DNA of 64,000 nucleotides from Streptomyces sp. DSM 15324 (GCF_001514285.1 NZ_KQ949029.1:354800-418799); one strand, 5' to 3'; shown: positions 16,976-26,029, counted from the stretch's first letter. Notes: generated by a model not told the origin, from the sequence alone. Translations and numbers: made by a program.

Positions 16976-18204
16976 CACAGGTCTCCGAACGTCAGCCGGG
17001 CCACCCATTTGGTGTTCAGCACACCGGGCGCGGCGGGCACGATGATCCGCGCCGGATGACCGTGGTCGGGGGACAGGTCCTCGCCGTTGACGGACAGGGC
17101 AAGCAGGGAGCGCGGGTCGGCGACCTGTTCGGCGCTCAGCGCGGCGCGACGGAAGGCGCCGTGCCGCTGGAGGGACTCGACGAACAGGTCCGGTGGGTCG
17201 CCCTCGTGACCGACGAGCGCGGCGAGGTCGCGCAGCCGCACGCCGCGCCACCACTGATCGGACGTCGACCAGCCCTCGACACAGGCGATGGGCAGCGCCG
17301 AGCTGTGCAACGGGAGTCCGGCGAGCTCGGCCCGGCTCAGGCGGACCGTGCCGGCGCGTCCGACGACGACGAGCCGCCAGACGTCCTCGGCCGTCTCCGC
17401 CGGGTCGATGCCGGCGTACACCGCGGTCTTGTTGATCTGGAAGCCGTTCGGGCCGGAGCCGGGATCGGCTCCGCCGTGCGGCGCGAGGAGAGCGGTGCGG
17501 CGCAGCCCGTCGAAGCTCTGCCCGACCGTCGTCAGGAACAGCAGCAGCGAGCCGCCCCCGACGAACCACAGGGCGCCCCGCCGGGAGACCGTGGGGTCGG
17601 CGGGCTCCGGGGAGACCAGGTCGTTCTCCTCCTCCTGCGGGTGCCGCAGACTGCGCAGCACCGTGGGCGTCTTCAGCAGCGCGTGGGCCACGAAGGCGGC
17701 GAAGAACACCCAGGCGCCGTAGAAGTGCAGCGGATAGAAGGAGCCCGGGAAGACGTAGTCGAGCTGGACGTTGAGGACTCCCGTTACGAACTCGAAGAGA
17801 CCCCCGCCGACCAGCAGCAGCAGCGAGATCCGCTCCAGGGCGTGGGTGAGCGAGCGGGCCGGCGGCAGCGCGAACAGCCTCGGCACGACGGACCACAGCT
17901 TGGCCAGCAGGACCGGGATCAGGGTGATGCCGAGGGTGACGTGGACGCCCTGGGTGAGCCGGTACAGCCAGGGCGGCCCCGTGGGCCAGTCGAAGAGGTA
18001 GAAGCCGAGGATCCCCTTGCCGGGGGTCTTGTCGTTCACCGGCGACAGGTCCGGGTTGTAGGCGGCGTAGGAGACCAGGCCCGTCACGAAGAGCACGGTG
18101 ACACCGACGAGCAGGACGAGGCCCAGCACGGAGGTGAACCAGGGGCCACGCAGGGGACTGCGCCAGAAACGGGGGGAGAAAGGGAGCGGGGGATCGTCTC
18201 GCAT
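16975..18204 (-). CDS. Polytopic molybdopterin-dependent oxidoreductase (sulfite oxidase fold) with internal Tat-like motif
   Basis: A 409-residue two-part protein. Residues 20-185 hold four membrane helices with the layout of cytochrome b561/DUF4405-like domains and several histidines. A twin-arginine SRRGALWF at 207-214 is followed by a fifth hydrophobic segment, and then by a sulfite-oxidase-type MoCo domain with the molybdenum-ligand Cys308 in IACVEGWS. This is the layout of Streptomyces membrane proteins thought to be inserted jointly by Sec (first helices) and Tat (last helix plus folded cofactor domain); SCO3746 is the example I recall. It should move electrons between the membrane and an extracytoplasmic substrate. 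GTG/ATG alternatives are not needed; the ATG at 18204 fits. Confidence 0.88.
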   Translation of the reverse strand: MRDDPPLPFSPRFWRSPLRGPWFTSVLGLVLLVGVTVLFVTGLVSYAAYNPDLSPVNDKTPGKGILGFYLFDWPTGPPWLYRLTQGVHVTLGITLIPVLLAKLWSVVPRLFALPPARSLTHALERISLLLLVGGGLFEFVTGVLNVQLDYVFPGSFYPLHFYGAWVFFAAFVAHALLKTPTVLRSLRHPQEEENDLVSPEPADPTVSRRGALWFVGGGSLLLFLTTVGQSFDGLRRTALLAPHGGADPGSGPNGFQINKTAVYAGIDPAETAEDVWRLVVVGRAGTVRLSRAELAGLPLHSSALPIACVEGWSTSDQWWRGVRLRDLAALVGHEGDPPDLFVESLQRHGAFRRAALSAEQVADPRSLLALSVNGEDLSPDHGHPARIIVPAAPGVLNTKWVARLTFGDL

Positions 18205-18305
18205 GAGCCGACCGTAGGCCCGGCAACCCCGGGGAACGGCTCCGCGACCTGTGACGAAACGCTGACGTCCGGCCCGGACAGCGGCCCGTCTCCCGTCGGT
18301 CGGCC

Positions 18306-18311
18306 TAGCGT
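18306..18311 (+). promoter_or_regulatory. -10 element TAGCGT for a leaderless membrane-protein transcript
   Basis: TAGCGT ends six bases before the GTG at 18318, the same hexamer and spacing as before the epimerase gene at 11651. No ribosome binding site is present. Confidence 0.5.
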
Positions 18312-18317
18312 GCCGGT

Positions 18318-19793
18318 GTGAACCGCACCCCGCGTCCCACCGGCACCCGCACCCCGCGTGCCGCCGGCACCCGCAATCCGTCTCCCGCCGGACCCCGCAA
18401 TCCGTCTCCCGCCGGACCCCGCGATCCGTCTCCCGCCGGACCCCGCGCCCCGCGTCCCGGCCGGTCCGCAGGCCCGCGCCGCGACCTGTACGCCGCCTCG
18501 GCCGCGGCCCTGCTGGTGACGGCGGCGGTGCTGGTCGGCCGCCAGGTCCAGGGCACCCGCCACACGCTTTTCGTCAACTGGCCTCCGCTGCTGGCCTCCT
18601 GGGGACCGCACGTCGGCCCGGGCACCCCGGCGGCGGCGATCGTCGCGGCCGCCGTGGTGGCGTACGGGCCGGCCGTCGCGGCCCGTCTGCCCTGGCGGGC
18701 CCTGCTCCCGGCGGCCTGGGGCACGGCCCTGGCGTGGACGTTCTCCCTGGCGCTGATCGACGGCTGGCGGCGCGGCATCGCCCTACGCCTCACCACCCGC
18801 CACGAGTACCTCCGGGTCGTCGACCGCTTCGACGACATCCCGGCGGCCCTGCGCGACTTCACCCACCACATCCTGCTCCACTCCCCCGACAACTGGCCCG
18901 CCCATGTCGCCGGCCACCCCCCGGCGGCCACGCTCACCTTCGTCCTGCTCGACCGGATCGGACTGCGCGGCGGCGGCTGGGCCGGGGTCTGGTGCATCAC
19001 CGTGGGTGCGACGGCGTGCGTGGCGGTCCTGGTCGCCGTGCGCGCCCTGGCCGGTGAACGCCTGGCCCGACGCGCGGCCCCCTTCCTGGTGCTGGCACCG
19101 GCGGCGGTGTGGATGGGCACGTCGGCGGACGCATACTTCGCGGCGGTGGCGGCGTGGACGGTGGCGCTTCTCGCGCTGGCCGTCACCAGGGGGTCCCTCG
19201 TCGCGGCCGGGACGTCGGGACTCCTGTTCGGACTCACCTGCTACCTCTCGTACGGCCTGACACTCCTCGCGCCGATCGCCGCGGCGGTGCTGTGGCTCGG
19301 GCGGCGCGGTGTGCGGGAGCGGCCGGTGCTGCTCGTGGCGCTGTTCGCCGGAGCGGCCGTCGTCCCGGCGGTGTTCACGCTCGCCGGGTTCGACTGGTGG
19401 GAGGCGTACCGGCTGCTGGTCACCCGGTACCGGCAGGGCGCGGGCGGCGTACGGCCGTACGCGTACTGGGTGTGGGCCGATCCGGCCTGCACGGTGCTGA
19501 TCACGGGTCTGGCGACGGCGGCGGGACTGCTGCGCTCGGGGACCGTCCTGCTGCGGCGGCACCCGGCCGACCGCGACGGGGTCCGCCTGGCGCTCCTCGT
19601 GGCCGCCGCCCTGCTCTCCCTGCTGGTCGCCGATCTCTCCGGCATGAGCAAGGCGGAGACGGAACGCATCTGGCTTCCCTTCGCGATGTGGCTCCTGCCC
19701 TCCTGTGCGTTCCTCCCCCGTCCCCGTGCCTGGCTCACCACCCAGGCCGTGCTGGCGCTCCTGCTCAACCATCTGCTGTGGACCGGCTGGTGA
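18318..19793 (+). CDS. Polytopic membrane protein, GT-C mannosyltransferase-like
   Basis: A 491-residue protein. The first 55 residues are a Pro/Arg-rich, probably disordered cytoplasmic tail with three NPSPAGPR-type octapeptide repeats; about ten membrane helices follow. An acidic/polar loop after the second or third helix (RLTTRHEYLRVVDRFDD, then HHILLHSPDNWPAHVAGHPP) is what one sees in lumen-facing loops of GT-C glycosyltransferases, although a clear DD or ED active site is not certain. It may be a lipid-linked sugar transferase belonging with the GT2 genes upstream. GTG start at 18318, leaderless. Family assignment is tentative. Confidence 0.7.
   Translation: MNRTPRPTGTRTPRAAGTRNPSPAGPRNPSPAGPRDPSPAGPRAPRPGRSAGPRRDLYAASAAALLVTAAVLVGRQVQGTRHTLFVNWPPLLASWGPHVGPGTPAAAIVAAAVVAYGPAVAARLPWRALLPAAWGTALAWTFSLALIDGWRRGIALRLTTRHEYLRVVDRFDDIPAALRDFTHHILLHSPDNWPAHVAGHPPAATLTFVLLDRIGLRGGGWAGVWCITVGATACVAVLVAVRALAGERLARRAAPFLVLAPAAVWMGTSADAYFAAVAAWTVALLALAVTRGSLVAAGTSGLLFGLTCYLSYGLTLLAPIAAAVLWLGRRGVRERPVLLVALFAGAAVVPAVFTLAGFDWWEAYRLLVTRYRQGAGGVRPYAYWVWADPACTVLITGLATAAGLLRSGTVLLRRHPADRDGVRLALLVAAALLSLLVADLSGMSKAETERIWLPFAMWLLPSCAFLPRPRAWLTTQAVLALLLNHLLWTGW
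18375..18446 (+). repeat. Three tandem 24-bp in-frame repeats (NPSPAGPR)
   Basis: Units of AATCCGTCTCCCGCCGGACC plus four bases, copies 1 and 2 identical and copy 3 with one base change (Asn to Asp). They lie in the disordered N-terminal tail of the membrane protein, where copy number could vary between strains. Confidence 0.85.
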
Positions 19794-19874
19794 CACCGTC
19801 CCGGAAGGCAGCCGGATGCGTCACGCCGTGCTGGTGCGGCACTCAACGGCTTTGTACAGGCCCGGTGTTCGGGC

Positions 19875-20840
19875 TCAGCCGAAGTACGCCTGCTCGTTGA
19901 CGTGGAACATGTAGTTGCGCCAGTTCGCCCGGATGTAGGTGAACCGCGCGGGGTCGTAGCTCCACAGCCGGTCCAGCGCACCGGCGACAAGGGCGTCGTC
20001 GGCCCGGACGAAGTCCAGGACGGCCTCCGCGACGGGGGCGTACGACCAGTGCCAGCGTTCCTGGCTGATCGCCGGGGTGTCCTGGGCCGACGCGGCCGTG
20101 TACGTCTGGAGGAAGCCGTGGCGGGAGGCGTTGGCGCGCAGCCAGGCGTAGCGGGCGGCCTGCGGGCCGCCGTCCGTCCAGTTCTGGGGTGTGGTGTCGA
20201 AGAAGTCGGCGTCGGAGCCGAGGTGGTGGCGTGAGACACCCGGCGCGGTCGAGGTGCGGAGTATCTCGATCTGGCGCTCGTCCGGGGTCAGGGACGCCCA
20301 GACCGTGCGGTGGGACTCCTTGTCGGGGTCCCACTGCGGGTCCGTGCCCAGCTCGGTGGGGTACGCGGCCCGGGTCCCGTCGGTGATGACGCCGAAGGTG
20401 CCGGCGCCGCCCGAACCGGTGCGCAGGAAGTCGTACTTGCGGTCCCAGATGGTCCGCTGGGTGGCCGCGGTCCGCACCCGGGAGACGACGACCGCCGCCC
20501 GGTCGGTGCCCGTGCCGGCTGCGGCGGCGTCCGCCAGGGCGTTGACCTGGGCGTCCAGCTCCGCGGGGAGGGCACCCGGGGCGGTGCCGGTGCCGGTGAT
20601 CCAGGCCGCGACGGAGGCCGGATCCGCGGCGCCCAGCACGGCGGCGACGGCGCTTCGGCGGTCGTCGATGTCCTGCTGGGAGGAGTACACCCGGGGCGGC
20701 GGGGTCTCGTCACCGAAGGCCGACCAGCCGAGCCCGGCCGTGCCGGCGGCACCGGCGCCGGCAGTGGCCAGCAGCAGGAACCTCCGGCGGCTGGGCCTCC
20801 TGTGGCGCCCCGGGACCTGATTGTCGTGCGTGTCCTGCAT
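19875..20840 (-). CDS. Tat-exported VanY-type D-Ala-D-Ala carboxypeptidase (M15B)
   Basis: A 321-residue secreted peptidase. The N-terminus has the twin-arginine motif SRRRFLLLA and a hydrophobic core, so export by Tat is expected. The C-terminal M15 domain carries the zinc motif SRHHLGSD-AD (His205/His206, Asp212) and the ERWHW box with the third zinc ligand His264. Such enzymes trim stem peptides of peptidoglycan. GAGAGAGGGC precedes the ATG at 20840. There is no van regulatory gene nearby, so a housekeeping or developmental wall role is more likely than glycopeptide resistance. Confidence 0.88.
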   Translation of the reverse strand: MQDTHDNQVPGRHRRPSRRRFLLLATAGAGAAGTAGLGWSAFGDETPPPRVYSSQQDIDDRRSAVAAVLGAADPASVAAWITGTGTAPGALPAELDAQVNALADAAAAGTGTDRAAVVVSRVRTAATQRTIWDRKYDFLRTGSGGAGTFGVITDGTRAAYPTELGTDPQWDPDKESHRTVWASLTPDERQIEILRTSTAPGVSRHHLGSDADFFDTTPQNWTDGGPQAARYAWLRANASRHGFLQTYTAASAQDTPAISQERWHWSYAPVAEAVLDFVRADDALVAGALDRLWSYDPARFTYIRANWRNYMFHVNEQAYFG

Positions 20841-21072
20841 GGTTGCCCTCTCTCGACTTCAGGCGGACGCGCCCTTGGCCTGCCCGCCCCGAACTGTGGG
20901 CACTCTAACGGGCTGTCCGCTATCGGTTCGCGGGGGCGGTTCGATTCGAACGAGGAGCTGGACAGGGCGAGTTGTCCGATCCGGAGGCATGACGGAAGGG
21001 CCTCTTGGCAGCTCGCGGTTGTCGAGGCCGGGTCCAGCATGACCGAGCTCGATCGGCTGGTATTACTGGGGC

Positions 21073-21450
21073 ATGCAGGAAGAGATTGCACGCTCGGCGA
21101 TCGACACGTTCATCTCCGCGTTCAACGCCTCGGACGACAGCTATGTGACTGCTCTGCTCTCCCAGGCTCTGACCTCGGACGTAGTCTTCTGGGGGCCGTT
21201 GGGTCGCAGCGAAGGAATCGCGGCGGTCGAGCGGTTCGTGCTGGACATCCGGCGCCACCCGGCGGGGACCGGCACGATGGTGCGCTGCTCGGCGGTGGAC
21301 ATGCCCGACGAGTGGGCCCGGTACCGGTGGGTCTTCACCACGCCGGATGGAGGTCCCCGCCTGGCGGGTACGGACGTCGTCCATCTGCGGCGGAGCCTCA
21401 TCGACCAGGTCATCGTCTTTGCGGGAGAGATCGAACCGTCCGGCTCCTGA
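21073..21450 (+). CDS. SnoaL/NTF2-like small protein
   Basis: A 125-residue protein with the cone-shaped NTF2-like fold: a helical start (AIDTFISAFNASD), SDVVFWGPLGRSEGIAAVERF, and strands ending VVHLRRSLIDQVIVFAGE. Members bind or isomerise small hydrophobic molecules or serve as stress-related proteins. The ligand is not evident. It stands alone at the start of an accessory block that includes several broken genes. Confidence 0.8.
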   Translation: MQEEIARSAIDTFISAFNASDDSYVTALLSQALTSDVVFWGPLGRSEGIAAVERFVLDIRRHPAGTGTMVRCSAVDMPDEWARYRWVFTTPDGGPRLAGTDVVHLRRSLIDQVIVFAGEIEPSGS

Positions 21451-21658
21451 GTCATCCTTCTGTCGCTGTCTGCCTCCTGCCGCCGCTCTCTGCTACGGCT
21501 CCGAGGGCGCGGCACCGCCCCGCTTCCTCTCGTACGAAAGCTCGCTGCGAGAGCGGTCGGCCGAGACCGGCGGCTTCTACGACCCCTCCGCGCAGCGCTC
21601 GTTCGCCCCTACGGTCGCGAGGTGACCGTCTTCTGAACCGCCCCGTGCTCACGACCGG

Positions 21659-22225
21659 TCACGGGGGCGGAGGCGAGCTGCCGGAGTGGGCGGCATCGTG
21701 GGGTTCACCCAGCAGTGCGGCCGCCGCGACGCGCGCCTGCTCCACGGCGTTGGCCCAGTGCGGGCGGCGGCAAGCCCCGCGGACGACCGCCGCATCCCCC
21801 GCCGCGACGATGCCGTCCGCGACGCGGCCGCGGGCGTCGGTGACCACACCGCCGTCGAGGGTCAGGCCGGAGTCGGTGAGCCAGTCGACCGCGGGTACAT
21901 CCCCGACCGCCGACACGATCACGTCGGCTGTGAGAAGGTCACCGTCGGCGTCGACGCGCTCCAGCGTGCGGGATCCGATCGACCGGACGCCGCCGGGCAC
22001 CGTCCTGAGCACCACTCCGTGCTCACGCGCGGCATCCGTGATCACCCGGGCGAGCACCGGCCCGAGCACCCGGCGCAGCGGCAGGTCCCGGTCCACCACC
22101 GTGACCTGCGGGCCGAGGCTGCGGCACGTCGAGGCGATCTCCATGCCCAGCAGCCCCGCTCCGACGACCAGAAGGCTGCGAGCGCGCGTCAGCTCCTCGC
22201 GCAGCGCCGCGCAGTCGGCGAGCGT
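21659..22225 (-). pseudogene. Central fragment of an FAD/NAD(P)-dependent ferredoxin reductase
   Basis: Residues match the middle of a ferredoxin reductase: TLADCAALREELTRARSLLV, the NAD-binding GAGLLGMEIAS, VIVSAVGDVPAVDWLTDSG and the FAD-binding GIVAAGDAAV. The N-terminal FAD half (about 110 residues with GxGxxG) and the C-terminal dimerisation domain are absent. The frame upstream of 22225 is unrelated and collides with the end of the alcohol dehydrogenase gene. It is read as a remnant, not a working gene. Confidence 0.75.
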
Positions 22226-22265
22226 GCAACAGCACCCGTTCCCCCGACAGGGCACCGGTTCGGCG

Positions 22266-23291
22266 TCAGTGAGGTGTGAGCACCATCCGGAAGCGGGCGG
22301 CTCCGGAGAGCATCTTCTGGTAAGCCTCATCGGCGTGGTCCAGCGGTACGGTCTCGGTCATTGGCCGGATGCCGTGCAGAACGCTGAACGCCATGGTGTC
22401 TTCCACGTCCTGCGAAGTGCCGGATGGATGGCCGCGGACGACACGGCCGCTGAGAAGCAGTTGGGCGGGCGCAATGCCCATGGGCGAGGGATCCGCTCCG
22501 ATGATCACCAACTCACCTCGCGGTGTGAGGCCTTCCACGGTCGCACTGATGGCCTGGGAGTTTCCGGCAGTGGCCAGAACGGTCCTCGCACCACCGAGGG
22601 CCTTCAGCGCCTCCGCGACCGGGACGCCCGAAGTGCTGTCGATGTAGTGGTGGGCGCCGAGCCGCTTGGCGAACTCCGCCTTCTCTGCGCCGCGGGCGAT
22701 CCCCACGGTCTCGAAACCCATGGCGACCGCGTACTGGACGCCGAGGTGACCGAGGCCGCCCAGGCCGAGGACCGCGACGAGGTCTCCGGGCTCAGCGGGG
22801 CTGCGGCGCAATCCGTTGAACGTGGTCACACCGGCACACGCCATGGGCCCCGCGTCGGTTGCCGCGAGATCGTCAGGGATTTCGGCGAGCGCGTCGGCGG
22901 GCGCGATCATCTTCTCGCCAAAGCCTCCGTCGTAGGCCCAGCCGGGGACTTTCAGGTTCTCGCAGACGACGAAGTCGCCTTGACGGCAGCGAATGCAGGA
23001 GCCGCAGCTACCGCCGAACCAGCCGACCGCCACTCGGTCGCCTATCTGCCACCCCCGCTCGCCCACCCCGTCGCCCAGTTCCTCGATCCGCCCGGCGATC
23101 TCGTGCCCGGGCACCTCCGGGAACGAGACACCAGGTAGCCGACCCTCGACGAAATGGGCGTCGCTATGGCAGATACCGCACGCCTCCACGGCGATCCTGA
23201 CGTGTCCGGGACCGGGCGGCGATATCTCGCGCTCGGCGATCTCGAAGGAGCTTCCTGGAGCGGTTACCTGCGCGACTCGGTAGCTGTTCAT
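22266..23291 (-). CDS. Zinc-dependent alcohol dehydrogenase (MDR family)
   Basis: A 341-residue medium-chain dehydrogenase. Catalytic zinc ligands sit in CGICHSDAH (Cys and nearby His) and GHEIAGRIEELG; the structural zinc site is the run of four cysteines in GSCGSCIRCRQGDFVVCEN; the Rossmann motif is LGLGGLGHLGVQYA; and the C-terminus is normal. The ATG at 23291 follows GGAGGG. It resembles AdhP-type NAD-dependent primary alcohol dehydrogenases. It is one of few intact genes in a decayed stretch, with no clear pathway partners. Confidence 0.93.
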   Translation of the reverse strand: MNSYRVAQVTAPGSSFEIAEREISPPGPGHVRIAVEACGICHSDAHFVEGRLPGVSFPEVPGHEIAGRIEELGDGVGERGWQIGDRVAVGWFGGSCGSCIRCRQGDFVVCENLKVPGWAYDGGFGEKMIAPADALAEIPDDLAATDAGPMACAGVTTFNGLRRSPAEPGDLVAVLGLGGLGHLGVQYAVAMGFETVGIARGAEKAEFAKRLGAHHYIDSTSGVPVAEALKALGGARTVLATAGNSQAISATVEGLTPRGELVIIGADPSPMGIAPAQLLLSGRVVRGHPSGTSQDVEDTMAFSVLHGIRPMTETVPLDHADEAYQKMLSGAARFRMVLTPH

Positions 23292-23393
23292 TGGTCCCTC
23301 CAGTGGGCGTATGCAGGGTCTGATACCAGGGCAACAGGTCTGGGGCTCTCACGCGCGTCGAGTCCTGCGCGCACGTGGCAGGCGGCCGGCGTC

Positions 23394-23567
23394 ATGAAGA
23401 GCCCGGGCCGACTGCTGAGGGTGCCGCTGGAACGGATCCAGACCGTCGTCGCGCAAGAGGGTGATCTGAGCGAGCTCGTCCTTACGGCATTCCTCGCACG
23501 AAGAGCGAAACCTACGCTCGGGCCAGGAATCCGCTGGTGCGCGGTGCTGGGCCCAGGTGCATTCTGA
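23394..23567 (+). pseudogene. Fragment of a cyclic-nucleotide-domain/thioredoxin-reductase-like protein
   Basis: In this short open frame, SPGRLLRVPLERIQTVVAQE and GDLSELVLTAFLARR resemble the end of the cNMP-binding domain in FAD-dependent thioredoxin-reductase-like proteins of actinobacteria (pattern: VPxERLRxLVxxDxxLSELILxAFLxRR). The rest of that roughly 550-residue protein is absent. The remaining bases of the 437-base gap (23292-23728) show no gene. Recognition is by memory of the family and should be searched. Confidence 0.4.
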
Positions 23568-23728
23568 AAGGTGAGCGGCCCCGACAGTGGGCCTGTCCAG
23601 CAGGCCCTTACGAAGCCTCGGCAGGGCCGGGTCCGCGAACCGGCGTCGGCGAAGCGAGCCAGGCGCCCGCGAGGTGCGTACCGGTGGCCGCCGACGGACA
23701 AGGGTCGTCTCGAACCAGGGAGTAGCTC

Positions 23729-24151
23729 ATGCCGTCCCTCCACTTCCATGTGAATTCCTCGATGAGCCCGGAGGAGGTGATGGACGTGCTGACGAACTTC
23801 AGCCCCTCACGTGTCGACGAGTGGCCCTCCATCGATGCCGAGCACTTCCAGGTCCACGAGCGGGGCGACACCTGGGCGGAGGTGACCGAGGGGAACGACA
23901 AGTCGTGGGAGCGTGCACGCTACGAATGGGATCCCTCGGCGAACAGGGTCACGGTCACCACTCGGGATTCGGTGCCCTTCGGCTCCGGGGGCTGGCAGTT
24001 CCAGATGACCCCCACGGATTCCGGCACTCGGGTCGACGTCAGACTCGAACGTCACCCCGACTCGTTCACAGCAAAGATGAAGTCCTCGATCATTCCCTTC
24101 GCCGGTCCGGTGTTCCGCAAGTCCTTCAAAGAGCCCCTGCACACCGTGTAG
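23729..24151 (+). CDS. SRPBCC (START-like) family protein
   Basis: A 140-residue protein with polyketide-cyclase/START-like features: a strand and helix at the start (LHFHVNSSMSPEEVMDVLTN), then alternating strands (WERARYEWDPSANRVTVTTR, WQFQMTPTDSGTRVDVRLER) and a closing amphipathic helix (PFAGPVFRKSFKEPLH). Such proteins bind a hydrophobic ligand in a central cavity. It has no partner genes nearby, and its function is not known. Confidence 0.75.
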   Translation: MPSLHFHVNSSMSPEEVMDVLTNFSPSRVDEWPSIDAEHFQVHERGDTWAEVTEGNDKSWERARYEWDPSANRVTVTTRDSVPFGSGGWQFQMTPTDSGTRVDVRLERHPDSFTAKMKSSIIPFAGPVFRKSFKEPLHTV

Positions 24152-24325
24152 CCGCGAGGCGGTCATCGCCGACCGGGCGCCGTCGGCGATGACGCACCGT
24201 TGTCGATGTCTCCGAGGGGAGCCGTTCACGACCACGGCGGACGAGCTGTTCATCCTCGCCCTGGACCTGAAGCATCCCGTGGGGCCGGGCGACCTGTACC
24301 TCGCGCTCGCGGGAGCCGAGCTACG

Positions 24326-24454
24326 AAGATCAACACGGTCACACCGACCGTCAAGGGCGACATCCGGGTCGGCATCGCCCGCGCCGGCGACCAGGTCACC
24401 CTGACCCTCACCTCCCCGGATGCACCCACCGCGCGGGTGGGTGTGCCGACGTAC
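24326..24454 (+). pseudogene. C-terminal scrap of a glycoside hydrolase (alpha-L-rhamnosidase-like)
   Basis: The reading KINTVTPTVKGDIRVGIARA and DQVTLTLTSPDAPTARVGVP resembles the C-terminal beta-sandwich of GH78-type rhamnosidases. It has no start, no catalytic domain and no proper end. The rest of the 24152-24472 gap has no recognisable gene; a short open piece at 24189-24325 cannot be assigned. Confidence 0.4.
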
Positions 24455-24472
24455 CGCGGCTCCTCAAACCGA

Positions 24473-25990
24473 TCAGTCGGCCGTGGCCGGGCCGAACCAC
24501 GTGGTGAGGGCGGTCCGGAGGGCGGCGGGGTCGGGGGTGGTGCCGGCGGGGGCGGTCCAGGCGACGTGGCCGTCGGGGCGGATGAGGAGCGCGGCGGGGG
24601 CGGGAGTCTCGTCGACCGGCCAGACAGGCCAGTGGTCGGCCGCGGACCGGGCCTCGACCAGGTCGACGCGATCGGCCCAGCTCCCCGCCGTGGCCGCGAG
24701 TTCGAGGTCACCGCGGAGGTCGAGCAGCACGGGGCGCGCCGTGCGCAGCAGGTCGAAGACGCGACGGCGGCCGTCACCGGTACGCAGATCGACGTCGGGG
24801 ACCCGGCGGCCGGTCAGCGGGTGGTCGTCACCCATGGGGTAGCGGAGGTCCAGGGCGGTGATCATGCCGCCCAGGTGCCGGTTGACGTCGTCGTATGCGA
24901 TGAGCGAACGGAGTACGTCGCGCAGCGCGTCGGTCTGTGGGCCCGGACGCGTCAGCGCCGTCTGCGCCCGGGTGTTGTGCAGCACCCGTTCCGCTACGGG
25001 ATACCGCTCGGCGTGGTAGCTGTGCAGCAGGGTTTCCGGCGCCCGGCCGCGTACCACCGAGGCGAGTTTCCAGCCGAGGTTGACCGCGTCCTGGACCCCC
25101 AGATTCAATCCCTGGCCGCCTGCCGGGAAGTGGATGTGCGCCGCGTCGCCCGCCAGCAGCACCCGGCCTTCCCGGTACCGCTCGGCCTGCCGGGCCGCGT
25201 CACCGAAGCGAGAGACCCAACGGGGGCTGTGCATACCGAAGTCGGTGCCCGCGATCCCCAGCAGTGAACTCCGCAGCTCCTCGAACGTCACCGGTTTGCT
25301 CTGGTCGGCTACCCGGCCGTACTCCGTGGTGATCACCCGGTACCAGCCGGGCTCGAAGGCGAACACCGAGAAGTCGCCGCCCGGTTGCCGCTGCATGAAG
25401 AGCGACTCGGCGGGCGGATCGGTGAGTTCGACGTCGCCGAGCAGTGCGGTCACTGTCGCCGGGGTGCCGGGGAAGCCGATGCCCGCGAGCTTGCGCACCG
25501 CGCTGCGCCCGCCGTCGCAGCCCACAAGGTAGTGGGCGCGCAGTGTCGAACGTGATCCGTCCGGTCCGGCGACCTCGACCTCGACATCGGTGTCGTGCCG
25601 GCGGATCCCGGTCACCTCTGACGACCAGCGCACCCGCACACCGAGTTCGGTGGCCCACTCCTCCAGGAGCCGCTCGATATGGGACTGCAGGAGCACCAGC
25701 GACCGGGGATGCCTGGTCTCGAACCGGTCGAAGTCCAGCCGGAGCCCCGAGAAGTGGCCTATCGGGCGCGGTACGCCGGCCGCCAGGAAGCGGTCCAGGA
25801 CGCCCCGCTGGTCCAGCACCTCCATGGTCCGGGCGTGCATCCCGCCTGCCCGCGACTCACCGGTCCGCGCGGCGAGCCGGTCGGCCACCACCACGTCGAC
25901 CCCGGCCAGCCGCAGTTCGCAGGCGAGCATCAGGCCCGTCGGTCCGGCGCCCGCGATCACCACATCCGTGTCCGTCTCGGTGTCGGTCAT
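24473..25990 (-). CDS. FAD-dependent aromatic monooxygenase (RIFMO/Rox or PgaE-like)
   Basis: A 505-residue group A flavoprotein hydroxylase. FAD motifs are VVIAGAGPTGLMLACEL near the start, the DG motif YLVGCDGGRSAVRK, and VLLAGDAAHIHFPAGGQGLN. The C-terminal thioredoxin-like domain (from about residue 395) is typical of class A monooxygenases such as rifampicin monooxygenase and polyketide hydroxylases. It is divergent from a TetR gene, with two identical-arm palindromes between, an arrangement common for drug-inducible detoxification genes. It could inactivate an aromatic antibiotic, or modify one; the gene context favours detoxification because no polyketide genes are near. Confidence 0.88.
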   Translation of the reverse strand: MTDTETDTDVVIAGAGPTGLMLACELRLAGVDVVVADRLAARTGESRAGGMHARTMEVLDQRGVLDRFLAAGVPRPIGHFSGLRLDFDRFETRHPRSLVLLQSHIERLLEEWATELGVRVRWSSEVTGIRRHDTDVEVEVAGPDGSRSTLRAHYLVGCDGGRSAVRKLAGIGFPGTPATVTALLGDVELTDPPAESLFMQRQPGGDFSVFAFEPGWYRVITTEYGRVADQSKPVTFEELRSSLLGIAGTDFGMHSPRWVSRFGDAARQAERYREGRVLLAGDAAHIHFPAGGQGLNLGVQDAVNLGWKLASVVRGRAPETLLHSYHAERYPVAERVLHNTRAQTALTRPGPQTDALRDVLRSLIAYDDVNRHLGGMITALDLRYPMGDDHPLTGRRVPDVDLRTGDGRRRVFDLLRTARPVLLDLRGDLELAATAGSWADRVDLVEARSAADHWPVWPVDETPAPAALLIRPDGHVAWTAPAGTTPDPAALRTALTTWFGPATAD

Positions 25991-26029
25991 CTGGATTCCC
26001 CCTGTTCCGGTGCGGCTTCCAGCCGCCGC

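Noticed and set aside
18375..18446. Short regular repeats considered as a CRISPR array
   Set aside because: The units are contiguous, in frame and without spacers; they encode a Pro-rich octapeptide.
19875..20840. Glycopeptide (vancomycin) resistance locus
   Set aside because: Only a VanY-type peptidase is present; no vanH, vanA, vanX or VanRS-like genes are nearby.
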